Origin: Beroe forskalii
Taxonomy: Eukaryota > Ctenophora > Nuda > Beroida > Beroidae
Length of the DNA: 64,000 nucleotides
Direction: 5' to 3'
Assembly: GCA_011033025.1 (NCBI GenBank)
Contig: WFMF01000218.1
Coordinates: 186,001-250,000 of the forward strand
Below the pieces are notes generated by a model, which was not told where the DNA came from, searched no databases, and worked only from the letters and a program-made list of their open reading frames with translations. Positions 32,816 to 47,600 of this stretch are shown piece after piece; position 1 is the stretch's first letter, and every line of letters begins with the position of its first letter. The position numbers were made by a program, and so were the translations under genes.

Positions 32816-33906
32816 CTTTATGTGTTGTTCTGGGTTGAGTCATAGTCACACGTGCAATACTGTGATTGGACTGTGACCACATGATTGATCCCAAAAATGA
32901 ATCGTAAAATGAATTCAGATTACAGATCCAAATGAAATATTGATGAATGATACAAATGAACAATGGACATTGGACATGTTGGACGATACTTATTCGCTCG
33001 AGAATCGAGATCTTTGAAATTTAGATGCCTGGCCAGTGCCTTTTTCCACTGAAAGACTTTAGTAAAAATCCAAAACAAAACTTTTTCTAATTTTTGGAAG
33101 TTCCTTCTCATGTCAAATAAAATGAAGAACACACTTTCCGTTTGGGTGTTATTCCCTCTTGGAGAGGTTGATTTGTGGTGATGAGCTCTATTTTAGTATT
33201 TTCATTTTGTAATAGAAATGACGGGTGCAACGTCCTAAGATTGTTCAAAATTGTTATCATCAGAAATCATGATATAAAAATATCAGTTAGACCAAGAAAA
33301 GGAGGGATCTGGAATGTTATCCCATTCTAGGAATGGTAGATTCAAATTCAGTGAAATCCAAGATGCAAGATCCATCAAATTGCAAGAGGTTTTATGAAGT
33401 TATGAATCACAATTTTCAATTTTATTTCATTTTCAAGCGTTTTTGATGTTTTTGTTGAACTTATTTCATTGTTGTGTTTTATTTCCAAGGAAGCCAGGAT
33501 ATTGATATTATCTAACGATGCTATGGTTAAATATAAAGATGTTCATTTCACCATATTATTTATTCTTTTTCAAATTCAATGTCAATGACTTCCATTTTCA
33601 AAAATATTCATCATTTATGTATATTTTGCATATTCTGTTTAAATTTAATACTGGTTAATTTTCATATTCAATTTCAAGAAAATTTGAATTACAACGATTT
33701 GACGAATGGCTTAGAATTAGATTATTTAATTGATTTTATTTTTACCATTTTTTGATCAAAATCAATAACGTCAAATATGACCAATGACTTTACTGGATTT
33801 TGAGATCCAATAAAACTTAAATCAAAATGTAATTGTAATGTATTCATTATTGTAAAATGTATTACTAACCTTAACATGAGTAAATTAGATTGTTATGTTC
33901 CGTCTC
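32816..33906. other. AT-rich spacer before the satellite block
   Basis: No exon recognised. AATAAA-like motifs near 33117 and 33810 could serve as poly(A) signals for the transporter gene. The composition becomes increasingly T/A-rich toward the satellite boundary. Confidence 0.45.
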
Positions 33907-34584
33907 AAGAAAACTGCCTTTTTTGCCTTTATTGGGCGTAGATGTCTCATGGGTGGTCAAATAGAAGTGTATCTGGTCATAAATTATTCGCCTGAAACCA
34001 CTGAACCAATGATATTCGCCAGTTTTCCTTTGTTTTCCTGTAAAATCCAAAAAACCCTATTTTGACCTCTCAAAATGTAGTGATCCATCCGTGTCTTCAT
34101 TTCTGAGGCACCCAAGATCCGAAATCGAAAAGCTTTGGCCGATTGAGCTGAAAATTTGCACGCCATCCATGAACGACCTGGGAAAGACACACCATACTTC
34201 AGAATCTCGAAATCAGCCATTTTCTGTCTGTTATTGGGGGTTGAAATCGCGTTTTTGGGCTTAAAAAGTGCCTTTTTTCACCCCTTATTGGGCGTAGATG
34301 TCTCATGGGTGGTCAAATAGAAGTGTATCCGGTCATAAATTATTCGCCTGAAACCACTGAACCAATGATGTTCGCCAGTTTTCCTTTTGTTTTCCTGTAA
34401 AATCCAAAAACCCTATTTTACCTCTCAAAACAGTGATCCAAGCGTGTATTCATTTCTGAGGCACCCAAAATACGAAATCGAAAAGCTTTGGCCGATTGAG
34501 CTGAAAATTTGCACGCCATCCATGGACGACCTAAGAAAGACATACCATACTTCAGAATCCCGAAATCAGCCATTTTCTGTCTGT
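33907..34584 (-). repeat. Satellite A block 1 (about 352-bp unit), reverse orientation
   Basis: About two copies of unit A, recognised by TTGGGCGTAGATGTCTCATG, TCGCCTGAAACCACTGAACC and CGAAATCAGCCATTTTCTG. I take the orientation seen at 36157 as plus. The end of the second copy passes directly into satellite B at 34585. Confidence 0.9.
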
Positions 34585-36156
34585 TAGTTTTCAGCCTTAT
34601 TTTTGGTCCTTGTGAACAATTATAGACAAAGAAGTCCATTTTAGGCCGAAAATGGGGTTTTTGAGAGGCTGTAAATCGTGAAAATGGCCGAAATTCAAAA
34701 TTCTGAAAGCAGCATTTTCTTAGTTGGATCAAACTGTACTGACTTGCAAAATTTCATGAGTTAACTAGTAAGTTTATTAGGACGACCCCCCCCCCGAGAT
34801 ACTGATCAAAATTCAGAAAATACTCTGACACATTTGGACTTGGAGAAAACTCTGTGTATAAATGCATCATTATTTGGTTCTAGTACATTCTCTGGAAGGC
34901 AGTAACATGGGAAAAAGCAGTTTTCAGCTTTATTTTTGGTCCTTGTGAACAATTATAGACAAAGAAGTCCATTTTAGGCCGAAAATGGGGATTTTAAGAG
35001 GCTGTAAATCGTGAAAATGGCCGAAATTCAAAATTCTGCAAGCAGCATTTTCTTAGTTGGATCAAACTGTACTGACCTGCAAAATTTCATGAGTTAACTA
35101 GTAAGTTTAATAGGACGACCCCCCCCCCCCGAGATACTGATCAAAATTCAGAAAATACTCTGACACATTTGGACTTGGAGAAAACTCTGTGTATAAATGC
35201 ATCATTATTTGGTTCTAGTACACTCTCTGGAAGGCAGTCACATGGGAAAAAGCAGTTTTCAGCTTTATTTTTGGTCCTTGTGAACAATTATAGACAAAGA
35301 AGTCCATTTTAGGCCGAAAATGGGGATTTTAAGAGGCTGTAAAACGTGAAATGGCCGAAATTCAAAATTCTGCAAGCAGCATTTTCTTAGTTGGATCAAA
35401 CTGTACTGACCTGCAAAATTTCATGAGTTAACTAGTAACTTTAATAGGACGACCCCCAGATACTGATCAAAATTCAGAAAATACTCTGACACATTTGGAC
35501 TTGGAGAAAACTCTGTGTATAAATGCATCATTATTTGGTTCTAGTACACTCTCTGGAAGGCAGTCACATGGGAAAAAGCAGTTTTCAGCTTTATTTTTTG
35601 TCCTTGTGAACAATTATAGACAAAGAAGTCCATTTTAGGCCGAAAATGGGATTTTAAGAGGCTGTAAATCGTGAAAATGGCCGAAATTCAAAATTCTGCA
35701 ACCAGCATTTTCTTAGTTGGATCAAACTGTACTGACCTGCAAAATTTCATGAGTTAACTAGTAACTTTATTAACAGGACCCCCGAGATACTGATCAAAAT
35801 TCAGAAAATACTCTGACACATTTGGACTTGGAGAAAACTCTGTGTATAAATGCATCATTATTTGGTTCTAGTACACTCTCTGGAAGGCAGTCACATGGGA
35901 AAAAGCAGTTTTCAGCTTTACTTTTGGTCTTTGTGGACAATTATAGACAAAGAAGTCCATTTTAGGCCAAAAATGGGGATTTTAAGAGGCTGTAAATCGT
36001 GAAAATGGCCGAAATTCAAAATTCTGCAACCAGCATTTTCTTAGTTGGATCAAACTGTACTGACCTGCAAAATTTCATGAGTTAACTAGTAACTTTAGTA
36101 AGGAGGACCCCGAGATACTGATAAAAATTCAGAAAATGACACATTTGGACTTGGAG
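34585..36156 (+). repeat. Satellite B block 1 (about 331-bp unit), forward
   Basis: Nearly five copies starting at TTTTCAGC(C/T)TTATTTTTGGTCC (34590, 34921, 35255, 35581, 35910). Each holds TAGGCCGAAAATGGGG, GTTAACTAGTAAGTTTA, a variable C-run followed by GAGATACTGATC, and AATGCATCATTATTTGG. The last copy is cut off at 36156, where A begins. Confidence 0.95.
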
Positions 36157-38168
36157 CGGATCCTGGGTACCTCAGAAATGAAACGTCCTGGATCACTGTT
36201 TTGAGAGTTAAAATAGGGTTTTTGATTTACAGGAAAACAAAGGAAAACTGGCGAATATCATTGTTCAGTGGTTTCAGGCATAATTTATGACCAGATACAC
36301 TTCTATTTGACCACCATGAGACATCTACGCCCAATAAGGGGCGAAAAAGGCAGTTTTTAAGCCGAAAAACGCGATTTTAACCCCATAACAGACAGAAAAT
36401 GGCTGATTTCGGGATTTGAAGTATGGTATGTCTTTCTTAGGTCGTCCATGGATGGCGTGCAAATTTTCAGCTCAATCGGCCGCTTTTGATTTCGGATCTT
36501 GGGTGCCTCAGAAATGAAGAACGTCCTGGATCACTGTTTTGAGAGGTAAAAATAGGGGTTTTTAGTTTTACAGGAAAAACAAACTAAAACTGGCGAATAT
36601 CATTGGTTCAGTGGTTTCAGGCGCATAATTTATGACCAGATACTTCTATTTGACCACCCATGAGACATCTACGCCCAATAAAGGGGCGAAAAAGGCAGTT
36701 TTAACTCGAAAACGCGATTTTAACCCCCATAACAGACAGAAAATGGCTGATTTCGGGATTCTAGTATGGTATGTCTTTCTTAGGTTGTCCATGGATGGCG
36801 TGCAAATTTTCAGCTCAATCGGCCAAAGCTTTTCGATTTCGGATCTTGGGTGCCTCAGAAATGAAGAACGTCCTGGATCACTGTTTTGAGAGGTAAAAAT
36901 AGGGTTTTTTGGATTTTACAGGAAAACAAACTAAAACTGGCGAATATCATAGGTTCAGTGGTTTCAGGCGCATAATTTATGACCAGATACACTTCTATTT
37001 GACCACCCATGAGACATCTACGCCCAATAAGGGGCGAAAAAGGCAGTTTTAAGCCAAAAACCATTTTACCCCCCCATAACAAAAAAGAAAATAGCTGATT
37101 TCCGGGATTCTGAAATATGGTATGTCTTTTTTTAGGTCGTCCATGGATGGCGTGCAAATTTTCAAGCTCAATCGGCCAAAGCTTTTGATTTCGGATCTTG
37201 GGTGCCTCAGAAATGAAGAACGTCCTGGATCACTGTTTTGAGAGGGTAAAAATAGGATTTTTTGGATTTTACAGGAAAACAAAGGAAAACTGGCGAATAT
37301 CATTGGTTCAGTGGTTTTCCAGGCGCATAATTTATGACCAGAAACACTTCTATTTGACCACCCATGAGACATCTACGCCCAATAAGGGGCGAAAAAGGTA
37401 GTTTTAAGCCGAAAACGCGATTTTAACCCCCATTACAGACAGAAAATGGCTAATTTCGGATTCTGAAGTATGGTATGTCTTTCTTAGGTCGTCCATGGAT
37501 GGCTTGCAATTTTCAGCTCAATCGGCCAAAGCTTTTTCGATTTCGGATCTTGGGTGCCTCAGAAATGAAGAACGTCCTGGATCACTGTTTTGAGAGTTAA
37601 AAATAGGTTTTTGGATTTTACAGGAAAACAAAGGAAAACTGGCGAATATCATTGGTTCAGTGGTTTCAGGCGCATAATTTATGACCAGATACACTTTATT
37701 TGACCACCCATGAGACATCTACGCCCAATAAGGGGGCGAAAAAGGCAGTTTTAAGCCGAAAAACGCGATTTTAACCCCCATAACAGACAGAAAATGGCTG
37801 ATTTCGGGATTCTGAAGTATGGTATGTCTTTCTTAGGTCGTCCATGGATGGCGTGCAAATTTTCAGCTCAATCGGCCAAAGCTTTTTCGATTTCGGATCT
37901 TGGGTGCCTCAGAAATGAAGAACGTCCTGGATCACTGTTTGAGAGGTAAAATAGGGTTTTTGATTTTACAGGAAAACAAAGGAAAACTGGCGAATATCAT
38001 TGGTTCAGCGGTTTCAGGCGCATAATTTATGACCAGATACACTTCTATTTGACCACCCATGAGACATCTACGCCCAATAAGGGCGAAAAAAGGCAGTTTT
38101 AAGCCGAAAACGCGATTTTAACCCCCCATAACAGACAGAAAATGGCTGATTTCGGGATTCTGAAGTAT
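36157..38168 (+). repeat. Satellite A block 2, forward
   Basis: About 5.7 copies of A, spaced 340-355 bp by the CCTGGATCACTGTT anchor (36188, 36526, 36871, 37224, 37577, 37929). Copies differ mainly by one- or two-base length changes in homopolymers. The block ends inside a unit where reversed B starts. Confidence 0.95.
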
Positions 38169-41100
38169 GGCAGAGAGTGTACTAGAACCAAATAATGATG
38201 CATTTATACGCAGAGTTTTCCCCAAGTCCAATTGTGTCAGAGTATTTTCTGAATTTTGGTCAGTATCTCGGGGGGGGTCGTCCTAGTAAACTTACTAGTT
38301 AACTCATGAAATTTTGCAAGTCAGTACAGTTTGATCCAACTAAGAAAATGCTGCTTTCAGAATTTTGAATTTCGGCCATTTTCACGATTTACAGCCTCTC
38401 AAAAACCCCATTTTCGGCCTAAAATGGACTTCTTTGTCTATAATTGTCCACAAGGACCAAAAATAAGGCTGAAAACTGCTTTTATCCATGTGACTGGCTA
38501 CCAGAGAGTGTACTAGAACCAAATAATGATGCATTTATACGCAGAGTTTTCCCCAAGTCCAATTGTGTCAGAGTATTTTCCTAGTAAACTTACTAGTTAA
38601 CTCATGAAATTTTGCAAGTCAGTACAGTTTGATCCAACTAAGAAAATGCTGCTTTCAGAATTTTGAATTTCGGCCATTTTCACGATTTACAGCCTCTCAA
38701 AAACCCCATTTTCGGCCTAAAATGGACTTCTTTGTCTATAATTGTCCACAAGGACCAAAAATAAGGCTGAAAACTGCTTTTATCCATGTGACTGGCTACC
38801 AGAGAGTGTACTAGAACCAAATAATGATGCATTTATACGCAGAGTTTTCCCCAAGTCCAATTGTGTCAGAGTATTTTCTGAATTTTGGTCAGTATCTCGG
38901 GGGGGGGGGGTCGTCCTATTAAACTTACTAGTTAACTCATGAAATTTTGCAAGTCAGTACAGTTTGATCCAACTAAGAAAATGCTGCTTTCAGAATTTTG
39001 AATTTCGGCCATTTTCACGATTTACAGCCTCTCAAAACCCCATTTTCGGCCTAAAATGGACTTCTTTGTCTATAATTGTCCACAAGGACCAAAAATAAGG
39101 CTGAAAACTGCTTTTATCCATGTGACTGGCTACCAGAGAGTGTACTAGAACCAAATAATGATGCATTTATACGCAGAGTTTTCCCCAAGTCCAATTGTGT
39201 CAGAGTATTTTCTGAATTTTGGTCAGTATCTCGGGGGGGGGGGTCGTCCTATTAAACTTACTAGTTAACTCATGAAATTTTGCAAGTCAGTACAGTTTGA
39301 TCCAACTAAGAAAATGCTGCTTTCAGAATTTTGAATTTCGGCCATTTTCACGATTTACAGCCTCTCAAAAACCCCATTTTCGGCCTAAAATGGACTTCTT
39401 TGTCTATAATTGTCCACAAGGACCAAAAATAAGGCTGAAAACTGCTTTTATCCATGTGACTGGCTACCAGAGAGTGTACTAGAACCAAATAATGATGCAT
39501 TTATACGCAGAGTTTAGCACAGTGAAGGATGGACGCAAAGTTCATTAAGACAGTTAAAGGACCAAGAAATTGTGCAAGTCAGTACAGTTTGATCCAACTA
39601 AGAAAATGTACTAGAACCAGAATTTTGATGCATTTGGCCATTTTCCCAACAATTTAAGAGGATTTCCAAAACCCAGTATTTCGGGTCGTAAAATGGACTT
39701 CTAGTTGAAATTGAAACAAGGACCAAAAATCCAAGGCTGAAAATGCTGCTTTTATCCATTTGAATTTGGCCATTTCCAGATTTACAGCCTACAGAACCCC
39801 ATTTTCGGCCTAAAATGGATTTTTGTCTATAATTTTACAAGGACCAAAGTCCAGGCTGTCAAGCTTTTTCCATGTGAATTTTGCTACCAGAGAGTGTACA
39901 TCGGGGGGGGGTGATGCATTTATTAAAGTTAGTCCTCAATGAAATTTTGTCAAGGACAGAAGTTTGATCCAGGAACGGAAAATTTTGGTCCCAAAATTTT
40001 GAATTTAATGTTTTTGTGGTATTTAACCTACGTACTCATGAAATTTTGAGTCAGTACAGTTTGATCCAACTAAGAAAATGCTGCTTTGAATTTTTGAATT
40101 TCGGCCATTTTCACGATTTACAGCCTCTCAAAAACCCCATTTTCGGCCTAAAATGGACTTCTTTGTCTATAATTGTCCACAAGGACCAAAAATAAGGCTG
40201 AAAACTGCTTTTATCCATGTGACTGGCTACCAGAGAGTGTACTAGAACCAAATAATGATGCATTTATACGCAGAGTTTTCCCCAAGTCCAATTGTGTCAG
40301 AGTATTTTCTGAATTTTGGTCAGTATCTCGGGGGGGGGTCGTCCTATTAAACTTACTAGTTAACTCATGAAATTTTGCAAGTCAGTACAGTTTGATCCAA
40401 CTAAGAAAATGCTGCTTTCAGAATTTTGAATTTCGGCCATTTTCACGATTTACAGCCTCTCAAAACCCCATTTTCGGCCTAAAATGGACTTCTTTGTCTA
40501 TAATTGTCCACAAGGACCAAAAATAAGGCTGAAAACTGCTTTTTATCCATGTGACTGGCTACCAGAGAGTGTACTAGAACCAAATAATGATGCATTTATA
40601 CGCAGAGTTTTCCCCAAGTCCAATTGTGTCAGAGTATTTTCTGAATTTTGGTCAGTATCTCGGGGGGGTCGTCCTATTAAACTTACTAGTTAACTCATGA
40701 AATTTTGCAAGTCAGTACAGTTTGATCCAACTAAGAAAATGCTGCTTTCAGAATTTTGAATTTCGGCCATTTTCACGATTTACAGCCTCTCAAAAACCCC
40801 ATTTTCGGCCTAAAATGGACTTCTTTGTCTATAATTGTCCACAAGGACCAAAAATAAGGCTGAAAACTGCTTTTATCCATGTGACTGGCTACCAGAGAGT
40901 GTACTAGAACCAAATAATGATGCATTTATACGCAGAGTTTTCCCCAAGTCCAATTGTGTCAGAGTATTTTCTGAATTTTGGTCAGTATCTCGGGGGGGGG
41001 GGTCGTCCTATTAAACTTACTAGTTAACTCATGAAATTTTGCAAGTCAGTACAGTTTGATCCAACTAAGAAAATGCTGCTTTCAGAATTTTGAATTTCGG

Positions 41101-41278
41101 CCATTTTCACGATTTACAGCCTCTCAAAAACCCCATTTTCGGCCTAAAATGGACTTCTTTGTCTATAATTGTCCACAAGGACCAAAAATAAGGCTGAAAA
41201 CTGCTTTTATCCATGTGACTGGCTACCAGAGAGTGTACTAGAACCAAATAATGATGCATTTATACGCAGAGTTTTCCG
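38169..41278 (-). repeat. Satellite B block 2, reverse orientation, partly scrambled
   Basis: About nine B units, inverted relative to block 1. One unit lacks the segment around the G-run (junction near 38580). Positions 39514-40040 are a garbled stretch in which B phrases appear out of order and with many substitutions; clean copies resume at 40040. The array stops inside a unit at 41278. Confidence 0.93.
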
Positions 41279-41611
41279 GGAACGTACTGCACATTTCTTC
41301 TGAAGGAGTCACCTTGCATATCAATGGGAATTGGAGATATGCAAAAGCATTTTGATTGAATTATGAAATAGGTCAGAGCATAGCGTGGAGAGGAACAGGA
41401 CACCTGCTCTCTACATAGTGCCAATCTGATTATCTACCTCCCCACTTCACTGTTGGACTAACATGAAAATGACTAACATGCCTTTTGCAACGCAACATAC
41501 AATAATATAGTGGGGTTTTTTAGATCCGCAACCTGACTTCAAATATGAAGGGGGGGTAATTTTAGCTCCCCGGGAGAGGAGGAGCAATGCTGAATAGCAT
41601 TTGTAAACAGT
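41279..41611. other. Unique spacer at a satellite inversion point
   Basis: About 330 bp of non-satellite DNA between inverted B block 2 and forward B block 3. No exon was recognised. Being almost one B-unit long, it may be unrelated sequence that replaced a unit, or a misassembly seam. Confidence 0.6.
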
Positions 41612-44600
41612 GACACAATTGGACTTGAGAAAACTCTGCGTATAATGCATCATTATTTGGTTCTAGTACACTCTCTGGAAGCAGTCACATGGATAAAGCA
41701 GTTTTCAGCCTTATTTTTGGTCCTTGTGGACAATTATAGACAAAGAAGTCCATTTTAGGCCGAAAATGGGGTTTTTGAGGCTGTAAATCGTGAAAATGGC
41801 GAAATTCAAAATTCTAAGCAGCATTTTCTTAGTTGGATCAAACTGTACTGACCTGCAAAATTTCATGAGTTAACTAGTAAGTTTATTAGGAGGACCCCCA
41901 GATACTGATCAAAATTCAGAAAATACTCTGACACAATTGGACTTGGGAAAACTCTGCGTATAAATGCATCATTATTTGGTTCTAGTACACTCTCTGAGAG
42001 CCAGTCACATGGATAAAAGTTTTCAGCCTTATTTTTGGTCCTTGTGAACAATTAGACAAAGAAGTCCATTTAGGCCGAAAATGGGGTTTTAAGAGGCTGT
42101 AAATCGTGAAAATGGCCGAAATTCAAAATTCTGAAAGCAGCATTTTCTTAGTTGGATCAAACTGTACTGACCTGCAAAATTTCATGAGTTAACTAGTAAG
42201 TTTAATAGGAGGACCCCCGAGATACTGATCAAAATTCAGAAAATACTCTGACACAATTGGACTTGGGAAAACTCTGCGTATAAATGCATCATTATTTGGT
42301 TCTAGTACACTCTCTGAAGCCAGTCACATGCAAAAAAGCAGTTTTCAGCCTTATTTTTGGTCCTTGTGAACAATTATAGACAAAGTCCATTTTAGGCCGA
42401 AAATGGGGTTTTGAGGCTGTAAATCGTGAAAATGGCCGAAATTCAAAATTCTGAAAGCAGCATTTTCTTAGTTGGATCAAACTGTACTGACCTGCAAAAT
42501 TTCATGAGTTAACTAGTAAGTTTATTAGGACGACCCCGAGATACTGATCAAAATTCAGAAAATACTCTGACACAATTGGACTTGGGAAAACTCTGCGTAT
42601 AAATGCATCATTATTTGGTTCTAGTACACTCTCTGGAAGCCAGTCACATGGATAAAAGCAGTTTTCAGCCTTATTTTTGGTCCTTGTGAACAATTATAGA
42701 CAAAGAAGTCCATTTTAGGCCGAAAATGGGGTTTTTTAGAGGTTGTAAATCGTGAAAATGGCCAAAATTCAAAATTCTGAAAGCAGCATTTTCTTAGTTG
42801 GATCAAACTGTACTGACCTGCAAAATTTCATGAGTTAACTAGTAAGTTTAATAGGAGGACCCCCCCGAGATACTGATCAAAATTCAGAAAATACTCTGAC
42901 ACAATTGGACCTGGGACAACTCTGCGTATAAATGCATCATTATTTGGTTCTAGTACACTCTCTGGAAGCCAGTCACATGGATAAAAGCAGTTTTCAGCCT
43001 TATTTTTGGTCCTTGTGAACAATTTATAGACAAAAAGTCCATTTTAGGGAAAAAAAAATGGGGTTTTTAAAAGGCTGTAAATTCAAAATTCTGAAAAATT
43101 TCTTAGTTGGATCAAAATTTTCAAAATTTCAAAGTTAAAGTAAGTTTTGGGAGGAGGACCCCCATCTTAGTTGGATCAAACTGTTCTGACCTGACACAAT
43201 TGGCCTTGGGTAAATGACTTAACTAGTAAAGTTTACTAAGGATTGTTATGGTTTTTTTGAAGATCAAATTTCAGAAAATACTCTGACTTATTTTGGTCCT
43301 GGGAAAAATTAGCTGCAAATAAATGCATCATTATTTGGTTCGAAAATACACTCTGCTGTAAGCCAGTCACATGGATAAAAGCAGTTTTCAGCCTATATTT
43401 TTGGGTTGGATGAAGTGAATAATTATAGACAAAAATTCCATTTTTAACCGAAAAAGGGGTTTTTGAGAGGCTGTAAAGTTCGTGAAAATAGAAAATTCAA
43501 AATTGGAGGGTTTAGCATTTTTTAGTTGGATCAAATTATTACTGTTGGGCAAAATTTCATGTATATTAACTATTGGAAGTTTGCTCAGACTGCATTTTTG
43601 AAATTTGATCAAATTTCAGAAAATGTCCAGTCTATAAATTGACATGAATTAGACGTTTTATTTGTTGTACATTTTAAACCAGGAAGCCAGTGGTTATTCT
43701 GCTAAAGCAGTCATTTTTCTTATTTTGGCTTGTGAACAATTATAGACAAATTTGTCCATTACAGGTGAAAACAGGGTTTTTAGGGGCATGAAACCAGATA
43801 CTCATGAAAATCAAAAAATTGTTAATTTTATTAGTTGGATCAAAGTGAAAGAGTTTAAATTCAATCACATTGATTTGATCTTCAAAGTTCAAATTCAAAC
43901 CTTAACACTGCACTGATTTTGATGAAATTTTGAAGTCACCTGTAGACAATTGAAGAATTCAAGAATATTGATGCTCATAAAAAACAATTTTCAGAGGCTT
44001 TTTGATATGTAAAATGGCTTCAATTAGTGGTAAAACATGTTTTCATCTTTATTTTACTGGTCCTTAGTGGAACAATTATGACAAAGTTAGTCCATTATGA
44101 TTATTAAAGGCAAAATGATCATAATTAGTAAAACCATAAATTCGACATTCAAATTTCTGACAGATCATAATTATACTGGATCAAAATTCGACCATTATTT
44201 AGACTTTTAGAAAACATGTTGAAACAACTAGGATGAGCAATGAGCATGTTTTCAAAAATTATGGTTGGCTCTGAGGTCCTTTTCAATTGGACCTGGGGAC
44301 AAAGATGTGAATAAAAGATCGAAAACACAACCCTAGATTCAATCAGCAAATTCACAAAATCAAAGGTCACTGTCAGCCTCATATTTTGGAGTTTTGATCA
44401 ATTACGGAGTTGAACTCGATTTTAGTTGAAATGGGGTCAAGGCCCTAACCTCCAAATAAGGTGATACTGGCCAGACCTTATCAAAAGACCAAATGGACAT
44501 TTGATCCAAACTGTAAAACACAGACATTTCATCGGTTAAAAAAATATGGAATGTGACCCCATGATATTGACAAAATTCAGAAACTTCCCAATCACCATGA

Positions 44601-47600
44601 TGTTGAAAGTATTAGCAAAATTATGATGTGTAGATCATGCTGAAACTTTGGGTTTGAAATGATATTGTCATTTGGAAAAAGTCACATGGATAAAAGCAGT
44701 TTTCAGCCTTATTTTTGGTCCTTTTGAACAAATTGGAGGATTCTGGACAATTTTGGGCCAAGGATGGGGTTTAAAATGGCTAAAAAATGATGAAAATGGC
44801 CGAAATTCAAAATTCTGAAAGAGGTTTTTTTTTCCCAAAGTTGGATCAAACTAATTTGTACCTGCAAAATTTCATGAGTTAACTAGTAGTTTATTTATAA
44901 TTTCTACCCCTAAGATACTGATCAAAATTTGATGGAACTTGACACAATTGGACTTGGGAAAATTTGAAATAAATGCATCATTATTTGGTTCTAGTAACTC
45001 TTGAAGCTTTTCACATGGATAAAGCTTTTTTCAGCCTTATTTTTGGTCCTTTGAATACTATTCATCATATAATGAAGTCCATTTTAGGCCATTGTAGGGT
45101 TCCAGTTCATGAAAACCTTGAATTTAGGGGTTTTTTGTACAGGGGCATTCCATGTTATTTTGCGAGATACTGATCAAAATTCAGAAAATACTCTGACACA
45201 ATTGGACTTGGGAAAACTCTGCGTATAAATGCATCATTATTTGGTTCTAGTACACTCTCTGGAAGCCAGTCACATGGATAAAAGCAGTTTTCAGCCTTAT
45301 TTTTGGTCCTTGTGAACAATTATAGACAAAGAAGTCCATTTTAGGCCGAAAATGGGGTTTTTGAGAGGCTGTAAATCGTGAAAATGGCCGAAATTCAAAA
45401 TTCTGAAAGCAGCATTTTCTTAGTTGGATCAAACTGTACTGACCTGCAAAATTTCATGAGTTAACTAGTAAGTTTACTAGGACGACCCCCCCCCCGAGAT
45501 ACTGATCAAAATTCAGAAAATACTCTGACACAATTGGACCTGGGAAAACTCTGCGTATAAATGCATCATTATTTGGTTCTAGTACACTCTCTGGAAGCCA
45601 GTCACATGGATAAAAGCAGTTTTCAGCCTTATTTTTGGTCCTTGTGAACAATTATAGACAAAGAAGTCCATTTTAGGCCGAAAATGGGGTTTTTGAGAGG
45701 CTGTAAATCGTGAAAATGGCCGAAATTCAAAATTCTGAAAGCAGCATTTTCTTAGTTGGATCAAACTGTACTGACCTGCAAAATTTCATGAGTTAACTAG
45801 TAAGTTTAATAGGACGACCCCCGAGATACTGATCAAAATTCAGAAAATACTCTGACACAATTGGACTTGGGAAAACTCTGCGTATAAATGCATCATTATT
45901 TGGTTCTAGTACACTCTCTGGAAGCCAGTCACATGGATAAAAAGCAGTTTTCAGCCTTATTTTTGGTCCTTGTGAACAATTATAGACAAAGAAGTCCATT
46001 TTAGGCCGAAAATGGGGTTTTGAGAGGCTGTAAATCGTGAAAATGGCCGAAATTCAAAATTCTGAAAGCAGCATTTTCTTAGTTGGATCAAACTGTACTG
46101 ACCTGCAAAATTTCATGAGTTAACTAGTAAGTTTAATAGGACGACCCCCCCCGAGATACTGATCAAAATTCAGAAAATACTCTGACACAATTGGACTTGG
46201 GGAAAACTCTGCGTATAAATGCATCATTATTTGGTTCTAGTACACTCTCTGGAAGCCAGTCACATGGATAAAAGCAGTTTTCAGCCTTATTTTTGGTCCT
46301 TGTGAACAATTATAGACAAAGAAGTCCATTTTAGGCCGAAAATGGGGTTTTTTGAGAGGCTGTAAATCGTGAAAATGGCCGAAATTCAAAATTCTGAAAG
46401 CAGCATTTTCTTAGTTGGATCAAACTGTACTGACCTGCAAAATTTCATGAGTTAACTAGTAAGTTTAATAGGACGACCCCCCCGAGATACTGATCAAAAT
46501 TCAGAAAATACTCTGACACAATTGGACTTGGGGAAAACTCTGCGTATAAATGCATCATTATTTGGTTCTAGTACACTCTCTGGAAGCCAGTCACATGGAT
46601 AAAAGCAGTTTTCAGCCTTATTTTTGGTCCTTGTGAACAATTATAGACAAAGAAGTCCATTTTAGGCCGAAAATGGGGTTTTGAGAGGCTGTAAATCGTG
46701 AAAATGGCCGAAATTCAAAATTCTGAAAGCAGCATTTTCTTAGTTGGATCAAACTGTACTGACCTGCAAAATTTCATGAGTTAACTAGTAAGTTTACTAG
46801 GACGACCCCCCCCGAGATACTGATCAAAATTCAGAAAATACTCTGACACAATTGGACTTGGGGAAAACTCTGCGTATAAATGCATCATTATTTGGTTCTA
46901 GTACACTCTCTGGAAGCCAGTCACATGGATAAAAGCAGTTTTCAGCCTTATTTTTGGTCCTTGTGAACAATTATAGACAAAGAAGTCCATTTTAGGCCGA
47001 AAATGGGGTTTTTGAGAGGCTGTAAATCGTGAAAATGGCCGAAATTCAAAATTCTGAAAGCAGCATTTTCTTAGTTGGATCAAACTGTACTGACCTGCAA
47101 AATTTCATGAGTTAACTAGTAAGTTTACTAGAGACCCCCCCCCCGAGATACTGATCAAAATTCAGAAAATACTCTGACACAATTGGACTTGGGGAAAACT
47201 CTGCGTATAAATGCATCATTATTTGGTTCTAGTACACTCTCTGAGAGCCAGTCACATGGATAAAAGCAGTTTTCAGCCTTATTTTTGGTCCTTGTGAACA
47301 ATTATAGACAAAGAAGTCCATTTTAGGCCGAAAATGGGGTTTTTGAGAGGCTGTAAATCGTGAAAATGGCCGAAATTCAAAATTCTGAAAGCAGCATTTT
47401 CTTAGTTGGATCAAACTGTACTGACCTGCAAAATTTCATGAGTTAACTAGTAAGTTTATTAGGACCCCCCCCCCCCGAGATACTGATCAAAATTCAGAAA
47501 ATACTCTGACACAATTGGACTTGGGGAAAACTCTGCGTATAAATGCATCATTATTTGGTTCTAGTACACTCTCTGGAAGCCAGTCACATGGATAAAAGCA

